From Pseudokineococcus lusitanus (GTDB lineage Bacteria; Actinomycetota; Actinomycetes; Actinomycetales; Quadrisphaeraceae), in assembly GCF_003751265.1 (NCBI RefSeq), contig NZ_RJKN01000004.1, positions 62,001 through 126,000 on the forward strand: DNA of 64,000 nucleotides, in the 5' to 3' direction. Positions 1-7,224 of the stretch are shown here, piece by piece. Each line of letters opens with the position of its first letter. The first letter of the stretch is position 1. The position numbers and the translations under genes are program-made. A model generated the notes under the pieces. That model was given only the letters and a program-made list of their open reading frames with translations. It was not told the DNA's origin and did no database searches.

Positions 1-48
1 CGAGGCTACCGGCGCGGCCGGGCAGGCCCCGCCGCGCCGGGAGGGCCC

Positions 49-1872
49 TCACCAGGTCTGGGGGTAGAGGCGCGCGGGCTCGCCGGAGGGCACGACGCCG
101 CGCTGGGCGAGCGCGAAGGCCATGACGTCCTGGAAGAGCGGGCCCGCGACCTGGCCGCCGTAGAAGCCGTTGGTCGGCCGCTGGACCACCACGGAGACGA
201 CCACCTCGGGGTCGTCGGCGGGCGCGTAGCCGATGAAGGAGCTCGTGTAGCCGCTGTAGCCGCCGGTGGGCGACGGGGCCTCCGCGGTGCCCGTCTTGCC
301 GGCGACGCGGTAGCCCGGGACCGCGGCGGCGTCGCCCGTGCCCTCGGCGACGACGCCCTCGAGCATCGTCGAGACCTGCTGCGCCGTCTCCTCGCTCACC
401 ACGCGCGTCCCGGCGGGCCGCTGGGCCTCGTGCTCGGTGCCGTCCGCGTCCACCGTCGCCTCGACGAGGCGCGGGGGGATGCGGACGCCGCCGTTGGCGA
501 TGGTGGCGTAGACCTCGGCGGCCTGGAGCGCGTTGACCGAGACGCCCTGGCCGAAGAGCACGGTGTACTGCTGGCGGCCGTCCCACTGGTCGGCCGGCGA
601 CAGCAGTCCCGCGGACTCGCCCGGCAGCTCGATGCCGGTCTGCTGGCCGAAGCCGAAGCGCTGCATGTAGTCGTGGCGCTGCTCGCGGGTCAGCCGCTCG
701 CCGACCTGGATGGTCCCCGTGTTGGACGACTCGCCGAGGATGCCGGCGAAGGTGAGCGGCTCGTCGTCGTGGTGGTGGGAGTCCCGGAAGGACTGCCCGT
801 TCTGCGTCGTCATCCGGTACGGGACGGTGAACTGGTCCAGCGGCTCGACGACGCCCTCCTCGAGGGCGGCGGCGGCCGTGACGACCTTGCTCGTCGAGCC
901 GGGCTCGAAGACGTCCGAGACCGAGCGGCTGCCGAGGAGCGCCGGGTCCGTGCTGCCGACCCGCTCCGGGTCCACCGACGGCGACTCCGCGAGGGCGAGC
1001 ACCTTGCCGGTGCTCACCTCGAGGGCCACGACGCTGACCCACTCGGCCTTGGCCTGCTCGCGCACCGACTCCGCGCGCTCCTGGGCCGTGAACTGCAGGT
1101 CGCGGTCGAGGGTCAGCCGGACGTCGCCGCCGCGGACCGGGTCGACGCGCTCGCTCTCGCCCATGGGGATGGCCTGCCCCATGCGCCCGCGCTCGACGCG
1201 CTGGAAGCCGTCCTCGCCGGAGAGCTCCTCGTCCATGACGGCCTCGACCCCGCCGAGGCCCGCCCCGTCGTCGCCGCCGGTGTAGCCGAGGACGCCGCCG
1301 GCGAGGGTCCCGCCGGGGTAGGAGCGCGCCCAGGTGCTCTCGGAGGTGACGCCGGGGACGCCGAGGTCGGCGACCTCGGACCACACCTCGGGGGTGATGC
1401 CCTTGGCGACGACGCTGTACCGGCCCTCGCGGGTGAGGGCGGTGCGGACGTCGTCCTCGTCGCGGCCGAGGAGGGACGAGAGGTCGCGGACGGCGTCCTC
1501 GAGGCCCTGGGCCACGACCTGCTTCTCCTCCACCCTCTTGTACTGGTCGACGATGAGCGGGTCGGCGACGACGGTGCGCCGCTCCACGCTCGTCGCGAGG
1601 ACGTTCCCGTCCGCGTCGAGGATGTCGCCGCGCTGCGCGGGCAGCGGGCGCTCGGGGCCGATCCGGTCGCGGAGCGACTGCTCGGCGACCGAGCGCGCGT
1701 CCAGCGCCTGCACCTGCACGAGCCGGCCGGCGAAGACGACGAGCACGGCGAGGGCCAGCGCCAGCAGCAGGCGGGCGCGGCGCTCGGGGCGCACGAGCGG
1801 TCGGCCGTCGCGGCCGCGGGCGGGCCTCCCCGACGGGGGGCCGGCGGGACGGGCGGCGGGGCGGCCGGGCAT
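49..1872 (-). CDS. ftsI: Division-specific penicillin-binding protein (FtsI/PBP3 transpeptidase)
   Basis: Peptidoglycan D,D-transpeptidase that cross-links septal wall in the divisome. The 607-residue protein has a basic proline-rich cytoplasmic tail, one membrane anchor at about 34-50, an RGDILD dimerisation-domain motif near 81-86, and the three penicillin-binding motifs: STSK with active serine 326, SSN at 382-384 and KTGTA from 526. No PASTA repeat is present, as expected for a division PBP. The ATG at 1872 was chosen because it overlaps the ftsL stop codon as TGATG and the anchor follows at the usual distance; the frame stays open far upstream only because of high GC. It is the last gene of the mraZ-rsmH-ftsL-ftsI run inside the window; mur genes probably follow to the left. 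Confidence 0.96.
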   Translation of the reverse strand: MPGRPAARPAGPPSGRPARGRDGRPLVRPERRARLLLALALAVLVVFAGRLVQVQALDARSVAEQSLRDRIGPERPLPAQRGDILDADGNVLATSVERRTVVADPLIVDQYKRVEEKQVVAQGLEDAVRDLSSLLGRDEDDVRTALTREGRYSVVAKGITPEVWSEVADLGVPGVTSESTWARSYPGGTLAGGVLGYTGGDDGAGLGGVEAVMDEELSGEDGFQRVERGRMGQAIPMGESERVDPVRGGDVRLTLDRDLQFTAQERAESVREQAKAEWVSVVALEVSTGKVLALAESPSVDPERVGSTDPALLGSRSVSDVFEPGSTSKVVTAAAALEEGVVEPLDQFTVPYRMTTQNGQSFRDSHHHDDEPLTFAGILGESSNTGTIQVGERLTREQRHDYMQRFGFGQQTGIELPGESAGLLSPADQWDGRQQYTVLFGQGVSVNALQAAEVYATIANGGVRIPPRLVEATVDADGTEHEAQRPAGTRVVSEETAQQVSTMLEGVVAEGTGDAAAVPGYRVAGKTGTAEAPSPTGGYSGYTSSFIGYAPADDPEVVVSVVVQRPTNGFYGGQVAGPLFQDVMAFALAQRGVVPSGEPARLYPQTW

Positions 1873-2579
1873 CAGGGGCTGTCCTCCTGCGTCGACGCGT
1901 CGGTCTGAGAGGCACTGGTCTGCGGGGTGCCGGTGTCGGCCTCGACGCCGCGCTCGGCGGCGGAGGCGGCCGCCTCGGCCGCGGCCTCGGCGGGCGCGGG
2001 CTCGTCGGCGGCGACGGCCGACGGGTCGAGCGGCGCCGGGGCGACGCCCTCCTCCAGCGGGACGTCCTCGGCCGGCGCCGTCGTGCCGACGAGCCGGCCC
2101 TCGGGCAGGGCGACGAAGGCCGTCGGCCCCGCCGGCACCATGCCCTGCTCCGTGGCCCGGCGGGCGAGCTCGCCCGGGGAGGACGTGGTCTCGAGACGCT
2201 CGGCGAGGGCCTGGCGCTCCTCCACCGCGGCGCGCTGGTCGCGCTGGAGGGCGTGCAGCTCGTAGGAGCCCTGCGAGAGCGAGATGTTGAGCAGGAGGAC
2301 GCCCAGCAGCGAGGCCAGCACGAGGAGCCCGCAGAGCAGCCCGAAGGGCAGGCGGCGGCGGGCCGAGCTCGGCGGCGCGACGAGGCGGACCCGGGGGGCC
2401 GTGGCCCGGGCGGTCTCCCCGGGGCGGGTGGCCCGGGCCGTCGTCCGGGGGGCCGGCCGCGCCGCGACGGCACGGGCCGCCTGCTCGCGCAGGGGCCGCC
2501 CGCGCGGCGGCGAGGTCCGGGCGGGCACGCCGGCGGCGCGGAGGGCACGGGTGGAGCTGGCGGCGCTGGCGGCGCTCAT
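1872..2579 (-). CDS. ftsL: FtsL-like divisome membrane protein
   Basis: Small bitopic division protein expected to pair with FtsB and FtsQ and activate FtsW/FtsI. The 235-residue product has a long basic Arg/Ala/Pro-rich cytoplasmic region (about 1-75), a single hydrophobic helix near 75-97, then a short coiled-coil-like segment rich in Leu, Gln and Glu ([19 protein letters not shown]) and an acidic Ala/Glu/Pro-rich extracellular tail. Sequence identity in FtsL is always weak, so the call rests on topology, the coiled coil and position between rsmH and ftsI. Start and stop overlap those neighbours (ATGA with rsmH, TGATG with ftsI), indicating translational coupling. The long disordered tails are typical of actinobacterial FtsL. 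Confidence 0.85.
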   Translation of the reverse strand: MSAASAASSTRALRAAGVPARTSPPRGRPLREQAARAVAARPAPRTTARATRPGETARATAPRVRLVAPPSSARRRLPFGLLCGLLVLASLLGVLLLNISLSQGSYELHALQRDQRAAVEERQALAERLETTSSPGELARRATEQGMVPAGPTAFVALPEGRLVGTTAPAEDVPLEEGVAPAPLDPSAVAADEPAPAEAAAEAAASAAERGVEADTGTPQTSASQTDASTQEDSP

Positions 2580-3598
2580 GCGGCCCTCCTGAGGCGTCCG
2601 GGGCGCACCCGCTCGGCGGCACGCAGCCGCACGGAGGCGGCACGGGGGTTGAGGGCGGTCTCCTCGGCGGACGCCGTCTCGGCGCCCCGGGTGAGCAGCC
2701 GGAGCAGCGGCGCGTGCTCCGGCGGCTCGACGGGCAGGTCGGCCGGCGCGGTGCTCGTCGAGCCTGCGGCCAGGACCTGCTTGACGGCGCGGTCCTCCAG
2801 CGACTGGAAGGACATGACGACGAGACGGCCGCCCACGGCGAGCGCGTCGACCGCGGCGGGCACGGCGCGGCGGACCGCCTCGAGCTCGCCGTTCACCTCG
2901 ACCCGCAGCGCCTGGAAGGTGCGCTTGGCCGGGTTGCCGCCCGTCCGCCGGGTGGCGGCGGGCACGGCGTCGCGGACGAGGTCGGCGAGCTCGCGCGTGG
3001 TGCGCAGCGGCGCGACGGCGCGGGCGGCGACGACGCGGTCCGCGATGCGCCGGGCGAAGCGCTCCTCGCCGTACTCGCGCAGCACCCGGGCGAGGTCGGC
3101 CGCCGGGTAGGTCTCGAGCACCTCGGCCGCCGTCGTGCCGCGGGTCGGGTCCATCCGCATGTCGAGCGGGGCCTCGCGCGAGTAGGAGAACCCGCGCTCC
3201 ACCTCGTCGAGCTGGAGCGACGAGACGCCGAGGTCGAAGAGGACGCCCTGCACGGGACCGAGGCCGAGGTCGGCGAGGACGCGCGGGAGGCCGTCGAAGA
3301 CGGTGTGCGCCAACGAGACCCGGTCGCGGAAGGGCTCGAGCCGGGCGCCGGCCAGGGCGAGGGCGGCGGGGTCGCGGTCGAGGCCGACGAGGCGCACGGA
3401 GGGGCAGCGCTCGAGGAGGGCCTCGGCGTGGCCGCCCATGCCGAGCGTCGCGTCGACGACGACGGCGCCCGGCGCGTCGAGGGCCGGGGCGAGGAGGTCG
3501 ACGCACCGCTCGCGGAGGACGGAGACGTGGCGGTCGGCGGCCGGCCGGCCGGCGGGGGCGCCGGGGCCGGGCGGGAGGTCGCCGTCGTGGTCGGCCAT
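2576..3598 (-). CDS. rsmH: 16S rRNA (cytosine1402-N4)-methyltransferase
   Basis: Methylates N4 of C1402 in the 16S rRNA decoding centre, using SAM (formerly MraW). The 340-residue protein shows the family landmarks: [13 protein letters not shown] near the N terminus, the SAM-binding [14 protein letters not shown] segment, [11 protein letters not shown], and the conserved C-terminal block [15 protein letters not shown]. The length matches the family. The ATG at 3598 has an AGGAGGAGCC-type ribosome site just upstream. It overlaps ftsL by four bases and is separated from mraZ by about 310 bp, so it may also use an internal promoter. Confidence 0.97.
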   Translation of the reverse strand: MADHDGDLPPGPGAPAGRPAADRHVSVLRERCVDLLAPALDAPGAVVVDATLGMGGHAEALLERCPSVRLVGLDRDPAALALAGARLEPFRDRVSLAHTVFDGLPRVLADLGLGPVQGVLFDLGVSSLQLDEVERGFSYSREAPLDMRMDPTRGTTAAEVLETYPAADLARVLREYGEERFARRIADRVVAARAVAPLRTTRELADLVRDAVPAATRRTGGNPAKRTFQALRVEVNGELEAVRRAVPAAVDALAVGGRLVVMSFQSLEDRAVKQVLAAGSTSTAPADLPVEPPEHAPLLRLLTRGAETASAEETALNPRAASVRLRAAERVRPGRLRRAA

Positions 3599-3912
3599 GG
3601 CTCCTCCTCCCCGCGGCTCGAGGCCGGTCGTGAGCGCCGTCGTCCGGAGGGGTCCCCATCCGCTCCGGCCGGGCCCGGTGCCTGGCGCCGGGGAAGTGCG
3701 CCAGGTCCCGGGTCGGCAGGAGCGGCTGGAGGCCGCCCCGGACACCGGTGGTGCTCGTGTGACAGATGTGACTGGTGGTGCTGACGTGCGTCGTGCGCGT
3801 GCTGGGCGTGCTGTGGTGGCTTGTGCGGCAGCGCCTCTGGCGCCGCCGCGGGGCAGATGCTGCCGCCGCGCGGCACCTCCGCCCGGGAGGCGCGCGGACG
3901 GCGCGCCGCCCG
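3599..3912. other. mraZ-rsmH intergenic region
   Basis: About 310 bp without a convincing gene on either strand. It is the only sizeable gap inside the division cluster, so an internal promoter for rsmH-ftsL-ftsI is plausible. A direct repeat TGTGAC at 3758-3763 and 3767-3772 is visible, but no clear TANNNT box lies at a useful distance from rsmH. Confidence 0.5.
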
Positions 3913-4344
3913 TCAGAAGAGGCCGGGCACGACCTCCTCCGCGGTGGCCGAGAAGGCGTCCTCCTGCTCGGCCAGGTAGGCCTCCCAGGCGGCGGCGTCC
4001 CAGACCTCGATCCGGGTGCCCGCCCCGATGACGACGACGTCGCGCTCGAGGCCGGCGTACGTCCGCAGGGGCTGCGGGACGGTGATGCGGCCCTGCCGGT
4101 CCGGGACCTGGTCGAACGCCCCGGCGAGCAGGACGCGCGCGTAGTCCCGGGCCTGCTTGCTCGTCACGGGCGCCTGGCGGAGCTGCTCGTGCAGCTCCTC
4201 GAACGCCCGCTCCGGGAACACGTAGAGGCAGCGCTCCTGCCCCTTCGTGACCACGAGGCCACCGGCCAGCTGGTCCCGGAACTTCGCGGGGAGGATCAGC
4301 CGGCCCTTGTCGTCGAGGCGCGGCGAGTGCGTGCCGAGGAACAC
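3913..4344 (-). CDS. mraZ: Transcriptional regulator MraZ
   Basis: DNA-binding regulator of the division and cell-wall cluster, first gene of the run. The GTG at 4344 was chosen because it gives the exact family N terminus ([15 protein letters not shown]) and 143 residues, the usual MraZ length, with a GGAGG ribosome site a few bases upstream; longer frames only add a non-conserved tail. Two AbrB-like halves are visible, each with a D-x-x-G-R core: DDKGRLILP near 10-18 and DRQGRITVP near 82-90. MraZ proteins bind TGGGN direct repeats in their own promoter and usually repress; such repeats are present upstream here. Confidence 0.97.
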   Translation of the reverse strand: MFLGTHSPRLDDKGRLILPAKFRDQLAGGLVVTKGQERCLYVFPERAFEELHEQLRQAPVTSKQARDYARVLLAGAFDQVPDRQGRITVPQPLRTYAGLERDVVVIGAGTRIEVWDAAAWEAYLAEQEDAFSATAEEVVPGLF

Positions 4345-4436
4345 GGCCCACCTCCCCCGGGGCGCCTCACCGCTCCCCGGCGAGGGCCCGATGCCCTCCC
4401 GGTCGGCGGGTGCAGCCACCCCTGCGCTCCGACGTC

Positions 4437-4468
4437 CTCCACCGTACTCCACTTCGCCCCACCGTCAA
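4437..4468 (-). promoter_or_regulatory. mra promoter with three MraZ operator repeats
   Basis: Reading the minus strand: TTGACG at 4468-4463, 16 bases, then TACGGT at 4446-4441, a good -35/-10 pair. TGGGG at 4461-4457, TGGAG at 4451-4447 and TGGAG at 4441-4437 are spaced exactly 10 bases apart, the arrangement known for MraZ binding, and they cover the spacer and -10. MraZ bound here should block RNA polymerase (inference). The predicted mraZ leader is about 90 bases. Confidence 0.8.
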
Positions 4469-4764
4469 CGGGAGCGGACCGGCGAGGACCACCCGGACGG
4501 CCCAGTGCCGCCGGTATCGCCGCAGGTCAGAGGGCCGACGCGCCGGACGCCGCGCGGGGGGCGGGGTGGAGGGCCGGCGCCGGCCCGGGCGGCGGGAGGC
4601 CGCCCTGAGCGGCTCCGGGACGCCGCACGGGGCCCACCGCCGCCGCCGCGGGGCCATCGGTGGGGGGTTGTGGGGGATCCCGGGCGGGTGGTGGTGGAGG
4701 GCCCCGGGAGGGTGGTGGAGGACGGCCGTCCCGCGGACCGCCGGTACGGCGGCGGACGCTCACG

Positions 4765-4770
4765 TACGGT
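4765..4770 (+). promoter_or_regulatory. -10 box for leaderless moxR
   Basis: TACGGT ends six bases before the GTG at 4777, so transcription should start at or next to the start codon. Confidence 0.6.
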
Positions 4771-4776
4771 GCGTCG

Positions 4777-5817
4777 GTGACGCCGACGACCGCGCCCACC
4801 GCGCCGCCGCCACGCGGGGGTGCCGACGCGCCCGCCGGTCCCGCCGCCCCTCCCTCGCCCGCCGAGGTCGAGGAGGCCGGGCGCACCGCCGGCGCCGTCC
4901 TCGACGCCGTCCGCTCCGTCGTCCGCGGGAAGGACGAGGTCGTCCGGGCCGCGGTGACCACGCTCGTCTCCGGCGGTCACCTGCTCGTCGAGGACGTGCC
5001 CGGCGTCGGCAAGACCGTCCTCGCCACCGCCCTGGCCCGGGCCCTGGACCTCGCGGTGCGCCGCATCCAGTTCACGCCGGACCTGCTCCCGGGCGACGTG
5101 ACCGGCGTCAGCGTGTGGGACCCCGCCGAGCGGACCTTCACCTTCACGCCCGGGGCGGTCTTCGCCGGGCTCGTCGTCGCCGACGAGATCAACCGCGCGT
5201 CGCCGCGGACGCAGTCGGCGCTCCTCGAGTGCATGGCCGAGGGCCACGTGACCGTCGACGGCGTCACGCACCCGCTGCCCGACCCCTTCTTCGTCGTCGC
5301 GACGCAGAACCCCGCGGACATGGAGGGCACGTACCCGCTCCCGGAGGCGCAGCGCGACCGCTTCACCGCCCGGCTCTCCGTGGGCTACCCCTCGCCGGAG
5401 GACGAGGTGGCGGTGCTCGCCGCCCGGGGCGGGGGGCGGCCCGACCCCCTCGACCTCGTGGCCCCCGTGGCGACCGGGGACGACGTCCGTGCCCTCGTGG
5501 CGCTCGCGGCCCGCGTCCACGCCGCGCCCGCGCTGCTCCGGTACGTCGTCGACGTGGCCGACGCGACGCGACGGCACCCCGCCGTCGCCCTCGGCGCCTC
5601 GCCCCGCGCGGCGCTGCACCTGCTGCGCGCGGCCCGGGCGCGGGCGCTGCTCGCCGGCCGCGACCACGTCCTCCCCGACGACGTGCAGGAGCTCGCGGCG
5701 ACCGTGCTCGCGCACCGGCTGGTGCCGCACGACGGCGGCGGGCCGGCCGAGCAGGACGCGACGGGGCGCGCCGTGGTCGCCGACGTGCTCGCCCGGACCC
5801 CGCTCGCGGCGGGCTGA
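4777..5817 (+). CDS. MoxR-family AAA+ ATPase
   Basis: AAA+ ATPase of the MoxR class, which typically acts as a chaperone for partners encoded beside it, here a DUF58 protein and a membrane transglutaminase. The 346-residue protein has Walker A EDVPGVGKT at about 72-80, Walker B VVADEINRA, the sensor region VVATQNPADMEGTYPLPEAQRDRF with the arginine-finger context, and a C-terminal AAA lid. The GTG at 4777 is preferred over upstream starts because the preceding sequence encodes glycine/proline-rich non-homologous residues and a TACGGT box sits six bases before it. The stop lies three bases before the DUF58 start, so the three genes are one operon. Confidence 0.93.
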   Translation: MTPTTAPTAPPPRGGADAPAGPAAPPSPAEVEEAGRTAGAVLDAVRSVVRGKDEVVRAAVTTLVSGGHLLVEDVPGVGKTVLATALARALDLAVRRIQFTPDLLPGDVTGVSVWDPAERTFTFTPGAVFAGLVVADEINRASPRTQSALLECMAEGHVTVDGVTHPLPDPFFVVATQNPADMEGTYPLPEAQRDRFTARLSVGYPSPEDEVAVLAARGGGRPDPLDLVAPVATGDDVRALVALAARVHAAPALLRYVVDVADATRRHPAVALGASPRAALHLLRAARARALLAGRDHVLPDDVQELAATVLAHRLVPHDGGGPAEQDATGRAVVADVLARTPLAAG

Positions 5818-5820
5818 CCG

Positions 5821-7224
5821 GTGGGGCGGGCCGCCGGGACGCGCCTCACCGCGCGGGGGGCCGCCCTCGCGGGCGTGGGGCCCGCGGTCTGCCTCGTCGG
5901 CGCGCTCGTGGGGCAGCGCGACGTCGTCCGGCTCGGCGCCCTGCTCGTGGTCCTCCTCCTCGTCGGGCTCGTCGCGGCCTCGGTCCCCCGCCCCGCGCTC
6001 GTCGTCGACCGGGTCGTCGGCCCCTCCGTCGTGCCGCTCGGCGGCCGCACGTCCGTCCGCCTCGACCTCCACGGCGCCGGGAGGGGCCTGCTGGGACGGC
6101 CGGGGCGGCGCCTGCTCGCCGAGGACGTCGTCCCGTCGGCGCTGCGGCCGGCCGCGCGCTTCGTCGTCGCGGCGCTGCCGCCCGGCGCGTCCGCCTCCGT
6201 CCGCTACGCCGTGCCCGGGACCGTGCGGGGCCGGCACGAGGTGGGCCCGTTGCGGATCACCGCGCAGGACCCCTTCGGCCTCGTCCTGCGCACCCGCTCC
6301 ACCCGGGCCGTCGACGTGCTGCTCGTCGTGCCCGCCGTCGTCCCCCTGCCGGCCCCCGCACGGCCGGGCGCCGGCACGGGCGGCGTCGCGGCGCTGGCCT
6401 CGCCGGGCGAGGACGACGTCGTCCTGCGCGACTACCGCCCGGGCGACGACCGGCGCCGCGTCCACTGGCGCGCGAGCGCGCGTCGCGGCGAGCTCGTCGT
6501 GCGCCGCGAGGACGCCCCCCGGCGGGCCGGTGCGGTCGTCCTGCTCGACGCCGCAGCGGGCGCCGTCCTGGGGCCGGACGACGCGGTGGGCCTCGAGGCG
6601 TTCGAGCGGGCCGTGACCGCGGTCGCCTCGGCGGGCGAGGCGCTCGCCACCGAGGGGCTGACCGTCCGCCTCGTCACGGCGGACGAGGGCCGCGACCCCG
6701 CACCGGCGGGGACGCGGGGCCGGGCGGCCCGTCTGGAGCGGCTGGCCGCCGCGCGGCCCGGGAGCCTCCACCACCCTCACCCTCGACCTCTGGTCGAGGG
6801 TGAGGAGAGGGACCAGGGGCTCGGGGTGGTGCGCCGCGCCGTCCCGCGGGAGGACGAGCGGGTGCTCGTCGTCGTGACGGGCGCCGAGGACGTCGCCGAC
6901 CGCCTCCGTGCCCTCGGGAACGCCGGCCGTCCCGCCCTCCGGCTGGTGCTCGTCGTCGCCCGGGACGGGGCGCCGGGACGGCTGACCGACGTCCCGGACG
7001 GGGCAGCCGCCGGCCCGGGGACGTCGACGGACGCCACCACCGCGCCGGTCGCGGACGACCACGCCGCGGCCGTGGCCGCCGTCGCCGCGGCCCGCGCGGC
7101 CGGGTGGGGCGCCGCCGTCCTCGGGCCGGACGACGACCTCGTCACCGCCTGGCAGCGGGCTCGTCGGGCGGGCTCCGCCGGTCCGTCCGTCGCCCGGCCC
7201 GCCGCGGCGGGGGTGGCGCCGTGA
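5821..7224 (+). CDS. DUF58 domain membrane protein
   Basis: Member of the DUF58 family that accompanies MoxR ATPases; the function is unknown, and involvement in envelope protein assembly is only inferred from context. The 467-residue protein has hydrophobic segments near 15-33 and 38-55, then the DUF58 signature around 200-235 (LRDYRPGDDRRRVHWRASAR). The C-terminal half looks like a degenerate von Willebrand A-type fold. It starts with GTG three bases after moxR and ends inside the transglutaminase start (GTGA overlap). The coding region contains a perfect 14-base inverted repeat at 6775-6805. Confidence 0.88.
   Translation: MGRAAGTRLTARGAALAGVGPAVCLVGALVGQRDVVRLGALLVVLLLVGLVAASVPRPALVVDRVVGPSVVPLGGRTSVRLDLHGAGRGLLGRPGRRLLAEDVVPSALRPAARFVVAALPPGASASVRYAVPGTVRGRHEVGPLRITAQDPFGLVLRTRSTRAVDVLLVVPAVVPLPAPARPGAGTGGVAALASPGEDDVVLRDYRPGDDRRRVHWRASARRGELVVRREDAPRRAGAVVLLDAAAGAVLGPDDAVGLEAFERAVTAVASAGEALATEGLTVRLVTADEGRDPAPAGTRGRAARLERLAAARPGSLHHPHPRPLVEGEERDQGLGVVRRAVPREDERVLVVVTGAEDVADRLRALGNAGRPALRLVLVVARDGAPGRLTDVPDGAAAGPGTSTDATTAPVADDHAAAVAAVAAARAAGWGAAVLGPDDDLVTAWQRARRAGSAGPSVARPAAAGVAP
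6775..6805. repeat. Perfect 14-bp inverted repeat inside the DUF58 gene
   Basis: Arms CCTCACCCTCGACC (6775-6788) and GGTCGAGGGTGAGG (6792-6805) are exact complements around the loop TCT. A related palindrome with the same CCTCGACC-N3-GGTCGAGG core lies at 63758-63784. Confidence 0.9.

Noticed and set aside
3758-3772. TGTGAC repeat as a CRP site
   Set aside because: The repeat is direct with a period of nine; CRP sites are inverted TGTGA-N6-TCACA.
430-3784. Long plus-strand open frames opposite the division genes
   Set aside because: They lie antisense to rsmH, ftsL and ftsI, with Arg/Pro/Ala-rich translations and no known motif; high GC keeps false frames open.
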